A DNA stretch of 64,000 nt from contig CM075778.1 of NCBI GenBank assembly GCA_037974665.1, positions 27,346,001 through 27,410,000 of the forward strand, written 5' to 3'. The stretch comes from Ehretia macrophylla (taxonomy: Eukaryota; Streptophyta; Magnoliopsida; Boraginales; Ehretiaceae). A program made the position numbers and the translations under genes. The notes beneath the pieces are model-generated. The model searched no databases, was not told where the DNA came from, and worked only from the letters and a program-made list of their open reading frames with translations. Positions 44,169 through 57,277 of this stretch are shown here, piece by piece; positions within the stretch are counted from its first letter, which is position 1, and each line of letters starts with the position of its first letter.

Positions 44169-44399
44169 CTAATAATGCCGCCATTTCTTCAAAGCAAAGA
44201 CAACAGCTGCAAGCTCCAAATCATGTGTAGGATAATTGAGTTCATATGGTTTCAATTTCCTAGAGGCATATGCTATGACTTTACCATTTTGCATCAAAAC
44301 ACAACCTAAGCCTTCTTTCGAAGCGTCACTATAAATCACCAAGTTCTCGGTTCCCTCAGGCAAGGCAAGGATAGATGCAGTGGTAAGTCTCTTTTTCAA
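44169..44399 (-). pseudogene. Element E RNase H N-terminal part
   Basis: [20 protein letters not shown] (first catalytic Asp) and the [16 protein letters not shown] block with the catalytic Glu. Bounded by a Gln-to-stop at about 44400 and a Leu-to-stop at about 44167; element B has sense codons at both places. Confidence 0.9.
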
Positions 44400-46541
44400 C
44401 TCCTAGAAACTAGCTTCACATTTATCATCCCAATTAAACACAGTTTTCTTCTGAGTTAAAGTAGTCAAAGGCCCTGCAATCTTTGAAAAATCTTTAACAA
44501 ATCGCCTATAATAGCCCACTAATCCTAAGAAACTACGGACTTCCGTGACAGTTTCAGGTTTCTTCCACGACATAACTACATCAATTTTAGCAGGATCAAC
44601 AGATATTCCCTCCTGGGAAATGATATGACCTAAAAAGGCAACCTGTTTCAACCAGAATTCGCATTTGCTAAATTTGGCAAACAACTTGTGTTCTTGCAAG
44701 GTTTGAAGTACAATTCTCAAATGCTCTCCATGCTTTGACTCAGATTTAGAGTATACTAATATATCATCAATAAAAATCACAACAAACTGATCAAGATAGG
44801 GTCGAAATACCCTCTGCATCAAATCCATAAAAGCGGCTGGAGCATTTGTCAACCCGAATGGTAACACAACAAACTCATAATGGCCGTACCTGGTTCTAAA
44901 TGCAGTCTTAGGTACATCCTCTTTCCGGATCCTCAACTGATAATAACCCTGTCTCAAATCAAATTTCAAAAATACAACAGCACCCTGTAGCTGATCAAAC
45001 AACTCCTCAATTAAGGGCAAAGGATATTTATTTTTCACCGTTACCTGATTAAGACCTCGATAATCTATACACAAGCGCAGAGTACCGTCTTTTTTTTTCA
45101 CAAATAACACGGGAGCACCCCACGGTGACGAACTAGGCTGAATAAAACCTTTCTCAAGTAAACCCTGTAGCTGAATTTTCAATTCTTGTAACTCAGGGGG
45201 AGACATTCTATACGGGGTTCTCGAGATAGGACTAGTTCCCGGCATCAGGTCAATCACAAATTCAATCTCCCTATCAGGTGGTAACCCAGGCAACTCCTCA
45301 GGGAAAACCCCCGGAAATTCTTTTATAATAGGTACTTCACTCAATTTCAATTTATCTCCAGGCTGATTAATTAAATAAGCTAAGTATGCATCATAGCCTT
45401 TACTCAACATTTTAGTAGCTTTAATGGATGATATAATACGAGTCCCAGTAGACTTTCGACTCCCAGTTACTTTAATAACAGGTTGGTTAGGTACTTCTAA
45501 AGATAAAACTTTCCTCCTACAGTCCAAACATGCATAATATCGCCCCAACCAATCCATCCCCAAGATAACCTCAAAGTCCCGAAATGGCATGATTATCAAG
45601 TCAATAGGATACATGCAACCCTCAATACAAATATTACAATCTTTACACACAGACTCCGTAACAAATTTAGTACCCATAGGATTACCTACTTCAATCACAT
45701 ACGGCAGTTTATCAACTTTTAATACAGTAGACTGTGCACATGCGGGAGTAATGAATGAATGTGTAGCCCCGGTGTCAATCAAAACTACTACCGGCTGACT
45801 ATTAATAAGAAAAGTACCTTCCACCACCACTGTCGTCTCTGGAAGTTCCTCCTGGTCGAGTGCAAATACTCGTGCCTGACCTCGCGGTACCGTGGCTGCT
45901 CCTGAAGCTCGAGTCTGGGCACCCTGGCCTGAAGTCTGACCCTGACCAAATCTAAACTTGGGACAATCTCTAACTCTGTGCTGATCACTGCCACAACCTG
46001 TGCAACGGCCTAGTTTCCTCCAACACTCAGCCTCTGTGTGACCCTTACGATTGCAATGAGTACACTGTAGATTCTTCCTAGCAGCAGCTCCTCCTGTAGG
46101 GGTCCTATAAGTAGATGTGGCAGAACTGCCCTGCTGAGATCTAGCAGTCACTGGTCGGGTCTGTGACTGTCCCTGTGGCTGGCTCTGAGCTGGTCTCGGC
46201 TGTGACTGCACCTGAACTGGTCCTGGATAGCTCTGGGTCTGCCTAGGCTGCTGAGTCTGCCTCTGATAACCCTGACTCTGAGACTGAAACTGCCGTTTGC
46301 TTGACTGACTAGACTGAGCTAACACATCTGCCTTACGTTTCTCATATCTCGATGCAGCCCTAACTACTGCAGCATAGTTCGGGTAATCTTGCGAAGACAA
46401 GTTAAGCATGATGTCACTCCTCAACCCTGTAATAAATCTCTGGATTTTCACATCCTCCGGCTGAACTAAAGCTGGCACATATCGAGATAGTCTCGTAAAG
46501 GTAGCCTCATACTGGTCTACAGTCATGTTCCCCTGTTTCAA
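44400..46541 (-). pseudogene. Element E gag C-terminus, protease and reverse transcriptase
   Basis: 712 codons in one frame. Gag part: [17 protein letters not shown], a Gln/Ser-rich region, two Cys/His knuckles ([15 protein letters not shown], then [14 protein letters not shown]). Protease: [63 protein letters not shown] and [14 protein letters not shown] with the catalytic pair intact. Only the gag N-terminus is missing because of a stop at 46647-46649. Gag and pol are in the same frame. Confidence 0.95.
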
Positions 46542-47093
46542 AACTATAAATTCATCATGATGCCTCTCACGGGCTACAGCCGATACATATTTATCTTGAA
46601 ACTCATGAACAAAGTCAGCCCATATGTGCTGAACCTTCTCAGCATCTCATTTTTCTCTAATAGTGCGCCACCAAGCCTTGGCATCACCTTCCATTAAAAA
46701 TGCGGCACAGGTGATCTTTCTTTCATCGTCACACTCAAGTATCGCAGCAACTTTCTCGAACTTACTCAGCCACAACTCTGCTTTCATATCATCAGGCTCA
46801 CCACAAAAACTATATGCTCCATGATGCAGAAATTTATCAAATAAGTTACCTCCTGCAGTACCACTACCCTCTGCTCTGGCAGCCTGATTACCCCTACCGA
46901 CACCTGCAGTACCCTGCTGAACTATAAACTGGGCTATGGTGTTCATTGCAGTGGCCATTGTGGCCATAATCTGGGCATTACTCGGTTCCTGCCCCTGCGG
47001 TACATCCCCGGCTGCCCCGACACCTTGCCCCGGTACATTCTGCCTGGGAGCCTCCTCCGGTTCACCCCGTGGTCTACCCCGTCTCCGCATCAC
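46542..47093 (-). pseudogene. Element E gag N-terminus
   Basis: Starts at the ATG at 47093 with an Arg/Pro/Gly-rich stretch, then FLHHGAYSFCGEPDDMKAEL, KFEKVAAILECDDERK, and GDAKAWWRTIREK followed by TGA. The same site in element B reads Trp, so one nonsense change separates this part from the rest of gag. Confidence 0.9.
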
Positions 47094-47382
47094 AATGCTA
47101 GAAGAACATCATATTATAATAGGCAAATAAACTATGCAAGATAATTTACACATTGTTTTCAAGCATTTTACTCACATATGAACACATAAAACACTTAACA
47201 ACATTCAATATTAACTTTTCATATTCTTATCATATTAAGTTTTATCATTCCTCTTCATGCTAGCATGTCTTAAGTCTAAGTACTTAAACAACTAAACACT
47301 TACATATTCACATAATTTACTTTCACATATAAACCTCTACCCACATGCCAAGGAATTTAACCCGGCTTCAAGCATTCTAGTA

Positions 47383-47394
47383 GCTCTGATACCA
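47383..47394 (-). other. Element E primer-binding site, initiator tRNA-Met
   Basis: Minus strand TGGTATCAGAGC, seven bases inside the 5' LTR. Confidence 0.92.
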
Positions 47395-47401
47395 CTTAAG
47401 G

Positions 47402-49862
47402 TGTAACGCCCCGAACCCAACCCCACGCTAAAAGTCAAGCTCGGACCCGTCACTCGGACAGAGTCTCCTCTGTACCAAGGACAAAACTGTTACCTGTAAA
47501 CATTCATTCAAAATATCTGAACTAGAAGCAACAACTTATCAACAATAACTCCAAAACCAAAACACAATCACAAGGCCATCCGAGCCTTGGAGCAACAATA
47601 TTCTACTAAAGCACACAAGCATGCGAGATAAGTTGGTTTTAATCATAAGTAATTAAATACAATAAAATTCTAAGTTCCATATGAAGATTAACAAACTCTC
47701 CAAGCATGCAAGGGAAATTAAAGTCTAGAGTTCATTATTACAATCCAACAACTTTCTTTAACATTCTAATACACATCTACTAGACATATATATACAAGAC
47801 TCCAAAGTCTCAAAATACATGAATAACGAGAACTCCACGCAAGAAGCACATAAAATCCACCTCAGCACACAAGATCACGGATTCTGATCTACTTGAATTT
47901 CTTCTTCTTCTACTACTTCTAACAGCTGGGGATTCACCTCAGCTTCTCCTGAAACATATTAAATGAGGAATGAGCAACAATGTTGCCCAGCGAGGGAGGT
48001 GATGCAGCATGCCCACGTGCAATATGATATGCAACACAAGTAAACATATACAAGCCACATAAACTATCAAGACAATAAATCAAACTATTAATCACTTTAA
48101 AAAGGATACGGTTCCACTTCCAAGTCTTCATCCATGAGCCACGAACCACGAGCACCACGAACATGCCGGCAAACCCCAAACACCACAATTGGGATACTCC
48201 GGATGTATCCCGATCCTACGACCCTTTCTCCCGAGGTAGGTCCATGCCCAGCAGGTGAACCACGCCTCTGGGGTAGTGGAGTATACCTCAGCGAGAAAGG
48301 GAATAGGCACCATGGTAGTCGAGGGAGCACGGCAAGCCCGACGCCGCCCGTGTTTCTCGACGCTACCATGTCCGATATAGGTTGCGCAACCCAATACAAG
48401 TCACAAACAATCATTATAACACATAACACGTAAGAGGGACGACAAAGTAGGCCGCCCTCGCATATATGCACGATAAAAGTTCATATAAGCACGATATTAA
48501 CTTTAAGATACCAAAAGTAACAATCAACACAACTAATTACAATAATCTACTCAAATAACTTAAATACATCTTAAATAATCAATGCAAGGTATTACTAACA
48601 CACAACAAATTCCAAATGCAACTAAAAGACTAAAACTACTTTTCCCCTTTCTTTAACCGAGTTTTCTTTCTCCTAAGCATGGTTTGAGATTCCCAATCAT
48701 ACCCTAGTCTTTCTATATTCCTAATTAAGCTCAAAGGTACCCTTTAAAGTCACTAAAACTCATTTTTGAAGCAAAAGTTCGGGAAGGCCCCGAACGGGTT
48801 TGAACTATAGACATACTAACCGAACCCCAATTTCGCGAAACGAAAGCACCAAATGTGCTTCCTTAGCTCAAGGATACCCAAATCGATGCCCAAATTTGCC
48901 CAGATTGCTTAACGTATAAAACCCCCTTTTTAAAGTAAGCTAATTATGCAAATTAGTTCAATTTCGAGTGATTCAACCTAACGTGGCTTATCAACTATCT
49001 TCCCTAGGGTCTAGAGCACCTAATTGAAACCTCAATTCAAGCCAATTAGTAAATTTTCTCAAAACCCTAATTCTAGGCACTATTCATCACCTATTTGATC
49101 AAATTCAACATTCAACCATTAACTATGTTATCAAACCTCAAAAGTTAGCTCTAGAGACTTTAAATAACTCATAGGAAGCATTCATAACAAGATATATAGC
49201 TATAATTGACAAATCAAGAAAATTAAACATATGCACATAAACTTTAAACTCAAGAAAATGAGACTCCCTCACAATTTTTGAAGATGAAGAAGGTTGTTGA
49301 AGGTCCTAAGTTGCTCAAAATCCTCCCAAGATCAATCTAAGAGCCCAAAGTGCAAGATTGAAGAAGCAAAATTTATCCTCTTCCTTCTTGAAGTGGACGG
49401 CCAGCTAGGGGACATGGATGGAATTTTTGCAATTGTTTTGTTGACAAGAATAAGCTTATGTTTTTAATTTAATAAGTTGGCTAATATTATATGTGGTGCA
49501 TGACTAGATAATGTAAGCTAATTAGTCTCTAATCTTGATCAACTAATTGCTAATTGAAATTCCAAATGCTTTTAATTTAATACTAGCACTATTCTAACGT
49601 AACACTATTCAAAGCTCACAGAAAATATTTTTCAAACGCATACTCCTAAGCTCGAAAGTTCAAAACGAAAATTTCTTGGTTCCTTTTAAATGTCGAGTGA
49701 CCTAGGAAAAATTTAAAATCAAACTTTCGAAACAGTCAAAAATATTATGAATAGTAACCCACCACAAAACAATTAAACAAGAAAAATGATGCACGTAGAA
49801 ATGCGCACATAAGTATGCAAGGATTATAAATAAATTTTATAGTGAAATTCTCGGGTGTCACA
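47402..49862 (-). repeat. Element E 5' LTR (2461 bp)
   Basis: Near-identical partner of 39905-42364, with scattered single-base differences only. Confidence 0.95.
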
Positions 49863-49867
49863 AAAGG
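49863..49867. repeat. Target-site duplication of element E (right), AAAGG
   Basis: Equals 39900-39904. The unbroken site in element C internal domain 2 reads ATCAAAGGCG near 54825. Confidence 0.93.
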
Positions 49868-50690
49868 CATTTTGGATAGAAAGAAAAATGTTGCATTCCC
49901 GAGAGTAGGAGATAATTTTATGTTGTTATATTTTCAGTTCTTTTATGTAATGTTTTTATGTTTAATAAAATAGTGTGGTTTGTTTATGGTTTTTGTATTT
50001 TTTAGAATTTATGTATTTATATTTATTTATGTACTTTTATTTATGTTAAGATATTTATGTTAAATAATGTATGTATATTAATGTATTTATATATACATGT
50101 ATATATGATAGCTTACAATAATTGTATATATTATCATATTAATATATATATATATATATATAACATTTCTGAAAAAAATGCAGTAGGGGGCTTAAACGCC
50201 CTGTAGGCACTCGAGCGCGCCCTTCATGGCGCTCGAGTGCCCAATCACAGTCGGGGCTTATAATGAAAGCCCCGACTGCATCAGTTTTTTAACCTAAAAA
50301 ATACACCCCCACCCCACAAAAATCCCCCAAAAAACTCAACAAAACCTTTCCCCACCCCAAGTTTTCTCCAGATCTACATTCCGCGGTTTGTTTTTATGCT
50401 TTCTTTCTTATTTTCGCATTTTTTCAATTTATTTCAAGTATTAGATCTCTTTTTACACGTTTATCTACGTATATATATACGCATATTTGAAGGCTTCATG
50501 ATGATTCTTACTGCTTATTTTCAGTTTATTGTTGTTCTATAGCACTTAATCTTCGTTTTGGCTTGATTTTTTTTAGATGTATATATGTATGTATATGTGT
50601 ATGTATATAGAATTTGGTTAGATTTTAATTTTAATTTTCTATTAGAATTCCTTTAAAATTAAAATTAAAAATAAAAAAAAGTTTAAATTA

Positions 50691-50747
<57 letters not shown>

Positions 50748-52364
50748 CAAAAAAAAGAAAAAAAAATTGGATTTAGTTCTTCTGAATATTAGATCTAGGG
50801 GTTGATAGTTGATATGTCTCGATAATGTCTTTAATTAATCTTGCTACTAAAGTTTTCTAACGACTTTGGTAATCTGGTGTGATTTCAAACCTCTCTGCAT
50901 AATTTTCAGCAACTGTTATAGCTATACAGTCATTTGTGTATATATTCTAAGTCTCCTCCAATGCATTTGTTAGCAAACCATTAAAGGAGATTTTTTGTGT
51001 ATATTTTGATTTGGTTTGTTAAATTTCTCTCCTTTAAAAAATAAACTTTGAAAAAAAAGGTGTTTGTTCAATTTTGTGTGATTTAGATTTTATTTAAAAA
51101 ATTATATAAAAAATTAGTCCTTGCGAAACCAAATTGTATATATCATTGAGTTTTAAATTTCGTTTTGTATCACTTTTGTTTTTATCCTCATAACTAACGT
51201 TGGTGTTTGAAGCTTTTAATGACAAAGCTTCTTTCTAAACCATTTGAGGAACAATGCTTGGAATTTTTAATCAGGTTGTATCTATTTTTTTAATATGCAA
51301 TGCATTGCATCACTTTCTTACATTGATGGCACTGTAAGGTTCGGGTTTGAGGAGGTAGGAGAAAATAGTCGATACCACCTATTAAAAAAATTTCTGAACT
51401 TTTTAATAGTTCTTGCTTCATTTATTCATAATAATTAAATTTGAGTAGTTAATTGTTGCAATATGGTTAGATTGTGATAAAATATTTGAATTAACTTTGA
51501 ATTTGGAATGGAAAAATGATTAGCCTCTAAGAGTTGAGTTTGTATCTGTATTTTTTTTTGAAACCTTGTGAACCATTATTACATCCCAACAGCGTCACAT
51601 AAATCAATTAGAAATTTTTGATTAATTATCAAAAAAGGAGTAGATTGAGAGGTTGTATTTTATTAAAATTTGACTTATTTTTCTAGATGGGTATGCTCCT
51701 TTGAAAAAAAAAATGTTTAGATGACTCACTCAACAACATTTAAATAACAAAAATGTTGATTCAACAAAAAAAGGTAGAAAAAAAATCCAAAACAAATGTT
51801 TTCTTCTAACCATTTTTGAGCATTTTTGTTATGAAAAAGCTATCAATACAAATCTTGCTAGACAAGCCTTCTTTCACCAAACACAATTCAACCAACGAAA
51901 GGAAATACTTCAAAAAAGTCTTTGAATCAACCAACATCTACCATTCGAGTCATCTATTCATAAAAAAAAATTTTACAAAAAAAATAAATAAAAAAATATA
52001 AAAAAATCTAAGGAAGTATTACATGATTTGGAAGGTAGTTGAGTTTTAACATTTCTTGACTATCCATAAAAAATATTTTTGATTTTACAAATTTTGCATG
52101 ATTAATTTTCTTACCTCTTAATTGAGTTACAAGTGCTAAAAAATGCTCACAGGATTTTTTTTGTACTTACGTTGGTTTCATTTCTTCTAGATACAAAACG
52201 ATTTCTTGGGGTGAAATTGTTTGGAAGGCAAACTCACTGTTAATCTTGTATTTTATAAAATATAACTATATGAATACATTGACTGCTTAAATTTAATATT
52301 TTTGAATCTATGAAGTAATTGATGCCTTTACTTGAGGACAAACAAATAATGGGTTTGAGGAGGT
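49868..52364 (+). other. Element C internal domain 1, last segment
   Basis: Non-coding; matches 54835-57277. It holds a TA run (50140-50162), clustered CTCGAG palindromes (50187-50242), a hairpin (50248-50278), a C-rich leader-like stretch, a longer TA run (50699-50744) and, at the end, a purine-rich tract (GGGTTTGAGGAGG) just before LTR2. Confidence 0.8.
50248..50278. repeat. Hairpin with TATA-like loop
   Basis: CAGTCGGGGCTT and AAGCCCCGACTG are perfect 12-bp inverted arms around the 7-base loop ATAATGA; arm plus loop reads TTATAATG, a TATA-like word. The copy in internal domain 2 (about 55252-55282) has two arm mismatches. Confidence 0.85.
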
Positions 52365-53968
52365 TAAAAAATCCGCATTTTTAGTAACTTTAACCTATTA
52401 AATCATGTATATTGCATTATTATTTCAAGCTTAATTGTATATTTTACACAAATTTAATCCAATATAGGTTTTAAAGAAGAAATAGCAAAAACGGCCATAA
52501 AAACCAACTTTTGAAACGAATATTCGGTGCAACACTAAAGGAAAATGGTAGAACAACTTCAAAATGAACAATTCGATATTGAATTTGGCCAAACCGAATG
52601 CGGAAACTGATTTAGGACACTGAAAAACCTTGGAATAGACCTGGTCAACTTTTTGGTCAACGGTCAAAGTTAACGGTCAATGATCAAAGTCAACCGAGTT
52701 GGTCAAAGTCAAAGTTTAGAGTCAAAGTTCACCTACCACAGCCAGAAGAGTGCTCGAGCGCCCCTTTTCCGCGCTCAAACACCACTTTTTGAGAAAGGCC
52801 CACAATTGAGCGGCAGAGTCCCCACCGAAAATGACAGAAAAAATAAAAAAATTCAAAAGCGCAGAAGGGCGGTCGAGTGCCCCCCTGCATTTTTGACTAT
52901 AAAACTCGTGATTTGCAGCAACGAAGCACACTAATTCCTGTCTTCTTAGCCAAGCTTCTGCCTCTCTTGTGGGCAGAAGAGTTTTTTTTTATCTTTTTCT
53001 TTGTATATAATCAGTTTTCTTCATATTTTAGTTTAGGAGTAGGTTAGTTTAGTTTAGTTAGGGTCCTAGAATGAGGGTCGGGCTTATGGACTAACGTCAT
53101 AGCTTCAGAGAAATCCAGCCAGCTAAATCAAGACGAGTTTAAATTCGGTGACTTTTATTTTTGATTTCAATTTCCGTTTTGTAAATCTAATTATGGCACT
53201 TTAGACCCTTATTTTTGGAATGATAAATAAGTGATGATATTTTTGTAAAAATTTAGATTTAGATTAATTAAAGTCTCGTATTCTTTAATTGCTTAGTGTT
53301 ATCAATTAATTATGCATATTCTTGTAGTTATGTTATAGTTAATTGAAAGTACATACATGCCCAAGTTTTGTAAACTAGTGGCAATACGAAACTACCTCAG
53401 ACGGAATTAACTAGGTTGTACCAGCACCTCTGGGGTACGTAAGTAAGAAGATTAATTGAGAGGTTGTATATTGTTAGGTTGTACTAACATATTCAGTCTT
53501 GTTAATTAATTAGTCATATTACTTACGTATCTAAGACTAACTTCAGAAGTGGGAGCTTGTAGCCCTATTTCTTGAATGATTTATTCTTATAATTTAAATT
53601 TATAATATTACACTTAAATACTCCGATCGAATTTATCATTCTAAATCATGGACCAGCTAAATTGAACTAACCACTCCTGGACTAAATTATTTTATCTTGT
53701 TACTACCGTATCTTTGGACATTTTATGGACATTTCTTGGACTTAATTTTCCTTACTTCCGTACTTTTGGACTTTTGGAAATTTGGACTTAATCAAACTTA
53801 TCTATGACTGGAGATAGTCAAATAATTCTAAATTAAGGACTTAACATAATTTGATAAGCTAATCTCTGGGGATCGACCCTCTACTCGCCACAGCTAGAGG
53901 TAATTCAAGGTAAGCAATATTTTCAATTATTTAACCTTACTATTTTTTAGCGCAAAACGACACGATCA
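52365..53968 (+). repeat. Element C LTR2 (1604 bp), shared middle LTR
   Basis: Same sequence as LTR1 and LTR3 with scattered changes; its first two bases are TA instead of TG. It has no target duplication of its own, since internal domain 1 ends and domain 2 begins directly at it. Confidence 0.9.
52644..52905 (+). promoter_or_regulatory. LTR2 promoter module
   Basis: Eight GTCAA words between 52644 and about 52728, degenerate CTCGAG palindromes at about 52750 and 52870 (TGCTCGAGCGCC; GGTCGAGTGCCC), and TATAAAAC at 52898-52905. Confidence 0.65.
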
Positions 53969-53973
53969 AAATT

Positions 53974-53990
53974 TGGCTCCGTTGCCGGGG
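53974..53990 (+). other. Element C primer-binding site 2 (tRNA-Asp type)
   Basis: TGGCTCCGTTGCCGGGG, one base off the complement of the plant tRNA-Asp 3' end; better preserved than site 1. Confidence 0.82.
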
Positions 53991-54434
53991 ATTGGTGTTC
54001 ATCAAATAAGATAAATCTTTGATTTATGTATATTATTGTTAATTTATATATTTTTTAGTTTTTAGTTTTTAGTTTTCATTTTTATTTTAGTCAATTTTTG
54101 TTATTTTATAGACCTTGTCTGGCTAAAGACGTTAAACTTAGTGCTCCTAGGAGGCAACCTAGGGATTCTTGTGGTGTTAGGGTTCAATTTTTATTTTCTG
54201 TCATTTATCTTTCGTATCAAATGAGTCTTTCTCTAGCTTAAATTTAAAAAAAAAAAGAAAAAAAAGTGTGATTTTGTAGAACATAGGTTTGAGGAAGATA
54301 ACATCTTCTTTAATCTTTAAATGGCCTAAAATCCTGATATGTTCTCATTTTTCACAAACTCTTGAACCCCATAAAAGAGTTTAAACGGTCTGGGTAATTG
54401 ATTATTATTATTTTATTCTACAAAAAAAAAAAAA

Positions 54435-54435
<1 letters not shown>

Positions 54436-54471
<36 letters not shown>
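54436..54471. repeat. (CA)n(TA)n microsatellite: empty counterpart of the EPRV-2 site
   Basis: Lies between flanks that match the left (26400-26435) and right (39544 on) flanks of EPRV-2 in domain 1. Confidence 0.9.
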
Positions 54472-55102
54472 GAAATATAGGTTTGAGGAAGATTATATCT
54501 TCCTGCTTTGTGAATTTGCAAAAACATCTAAGGCAGAAACGAGAAGAACCACGCTGGAATGCGCCTAAAGGGCGCTCGAGCGCAGTACGACCTAACCGAG
54601 GGGTTTAAAGCCCTCTTTCTTTCTTCTTCTCCTCATTTTCCTTTCTCTCAACTGTCGCCTCTCCTCTCTCTCTCTCTCCCTATAAATTTTTCTTTCATTT
54701 AGCTGCATTCAACACAATGATGTTTAGAACTCTCACGCCTGATCAATTTGCTATGATTGTGTACTCTTTTACAAGTTTATTCATCTTTTACCTTCTTTTT
54801 CTTTATCTCTTAATCAAATGAGATCAAAGGCGTTTTGGGTAGAAAGAAGAATGTTGCATTCCCGAGAGTAGGAGATAATTTTATGTTGTTATATTTTCAG
54901 TTCTTTTATGTAATGTTTTTATGTTTAATAAAATAGTGTGGTTTGTTTATGGTTTTTCTATTTTTAGAATTTATGTATTTAGATTTATTTATGTACTTTT
55001 ATTTATGTTAAGATATTTATGTTAAATAATGTATGTATATTAATGTATTTATATATATATATGTATATATGATAGCTTGCAATAAATGTATATATTATCA
55101 TA

Positions 55103-55174
<72 letters not shown>

Positions 55175-57277
55175 TGAAAAAAAATGCAGCAGGGCGCTTG
55201 AGCGCCCTGTAGCCGCTCGAGCGCGCCCTTTATGGCGCTCGAGCACCCAATCACAGTTGGGGCTTATAACGAAAGCCACGACTGGATCAACTTTTTAACC
55301 TAAAAAATACACCCCCTACCCCACGGAAATCCTCCAAAATTATAAGCCTCGACTGCATCAACTTTTTAACCTAAAAAATACACCCCCCCACCCCACGAAA
55401 ATTCCCCAAAAAACTCAACAAAACCTTTCCCCACCCCAAGTTTTCTCCAGATTTACATTCTGAGGTTTGTGTTTATGCTTTCTTTCTTATTTTCGCATTT
55501 TTTTCAGTTTATTTCAACTATTAGATCTCTTTTTACATGTTTATCTACGTATATATATACGCATATTTGAAGGCTTTAGGGTGATTCTTACTGCTTATTT
55601 TCAGTTTATTGTTGTTCTATAGCACTTAATCTTCATTTTGGTTTTATTTTTTTTCAGATGTATATATGTATGTATCTGTGTATGTATATAGAATTTGGTT
55701 AGATTTTAATTTTAATTTTCTGTTAGAATTCCTTTGAAATTTAAAACTAAAAATAAAAAAAAAGATTAATTTTTTTTTAAAAAAAAAAAAGAAAAAAAAT
55801 TTGGATTTAGTTCTTTTGAATATTAGATCTAGGGGTTGATTGTTGATATGTCTCGATAATGTCTTTAGTTAATCTTGCCACTAAAGTTTTCTAACGACTT
55901 TGGTAATCTGGTGTGATTTCAAACCTCTCTGCATAATTTTCAGCAACAGTTATAGCTATACAATCATTTGTGTATATATTCTGAGTCTCCTCCAATGCAT
56001 TTGTTAGCAAACCATTAAAGGAGATTTATTGTGTATATTTTGATTTGGTTTGTTAAATTTCTCTCCTTTAAAAAAAAACCTTTGAAAAAAAGGCATTTGT
56101 TCTATTTTGTGTGATTTAGATTTTATTTAAAAAATATATATAAAAAAAAAGTTTTAAAAAAAAAAAAAAAAAAAATTAGTCCTTGCGAAACCAAATTGTA
56201 TATATCATTGAGTTTTAAATTTCATTCTGTATCACTTTTGTTTTTAGCCTCATAATTAACGTTAGTGTTTGAAGCTTTTAATGACAAATCTTCTTTCAGA
56301 ACCATTTGAAGAACAATGCTTGGAATTTTTAATTAGGTTGTATCTATTTTTTTAATATGCAATGCATTGCATCACTTTCTTACATTGATGGCACTGTAAG
56401 GTTCGGGTTTGAGGTAGAAGAAAATAGTCTATACAACCTATTAAAAAATTTTCCAAACTTTTTAATAGTTCTTGCTTCATTTATTCATAATAATTAAATT
56501 TTAGTAGTTAATTGTTGCAATATGGTTAGATTGTGATAAAATATTTGAATTACTTTGAATTTCGCGTTTTATTAAAATTTGACTTATTTTTCTAGATCGG
56601 TATACTCCTTTGAAAAAAAAATATTTAGATGACTCACTCAATATCATTTAAATATCAAAAGAGTTGATTTAACAAAAAGAGGCAGAAAAGAAATCCATAG
56701 CAAATGCTTTCTTCTAACCATTTTTGAGCATTTTTGTTATGAAAAAGCTGTCAATACAGATCTTGCTAGACAAGCCTTCTTTCACCAAACACAATTCAAC
56801 CAAAGAAAGACAATACTTCAAGAAAGTCTTTGAATCAACCAACATCTATCATTCGATTCATCTATTCATAAAAAAAAAATACAAATAAAATAAAAAATAC
56901 AAAAATATACAAAAATCTAAGAAAGTATTACATGATTTGGAAGGTAGTTGAGTTTTAACATTTTATGACTATCCATAGAAAATATTTTTTATTTTACAAA
57001 TTTTGCGTGATTAATTTTCTTACCTCTTAATTGAGTTACAAGTGCTAAAAAAAGCTTAAATGATTTTTTTTTTTTGTAATTAAGTTGATTTCATTTCTTC
57101 TAGATACAAAACGATTTCTTGGTGTGAAATTGTTTGGAAGGCAAACTCACTGTTAATCTTGTATTTTATAAAATATAACTGTACGAATACATTGATTGCT
57201 TAAATTTAATATTTTTGAATCTATGAAGTAATTGATGCCTTTACTTGAGGACAAGAAAAGAATGAGTTTGAAGAGGC

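Larger units (their letters stand above)
39905..49862 (-). mobile_element. Complete Ty3/gypsy chromodomain element E
   Basis: 10 kb element on the minus strand: LTRs 39905-42364 and 47402-49862 that look almost identical by eye, TSD AAAGG (39900-39904 and 49863-49867), tRNA-Met primer site, purine tract. Order is gag, protease, RT, RNase H, integrase, chromodomain-like segment. Long LTRs plus a C-terminal chromodomain suit the Tekay/Del chromovirus branch. The pol frame is broken by at least three stops and two frame changes in spite of the fresh-looking LTRs. Confidence 0.95.
53969..57277 (+). other. Element C internal domain 2, uninterrupted
   Basis: 3.3 kb without gag or pol. In order: primer site, A-rich runs, CA/TA microsatellite (54436-54471), palindrome GCGCTCGAGCGC (54572-54583) with CT run and TATAAA (54681-54686), the intact target of element E, TA runs, a palindrome cluster (55192-55247), a 75-bp local duplication (about 55267-55420), C-rich stretch, long AT-rich part, purine-rich tract before LTR3. 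It serves as the empty-site reference for domain 1. Confidence 0.85.
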
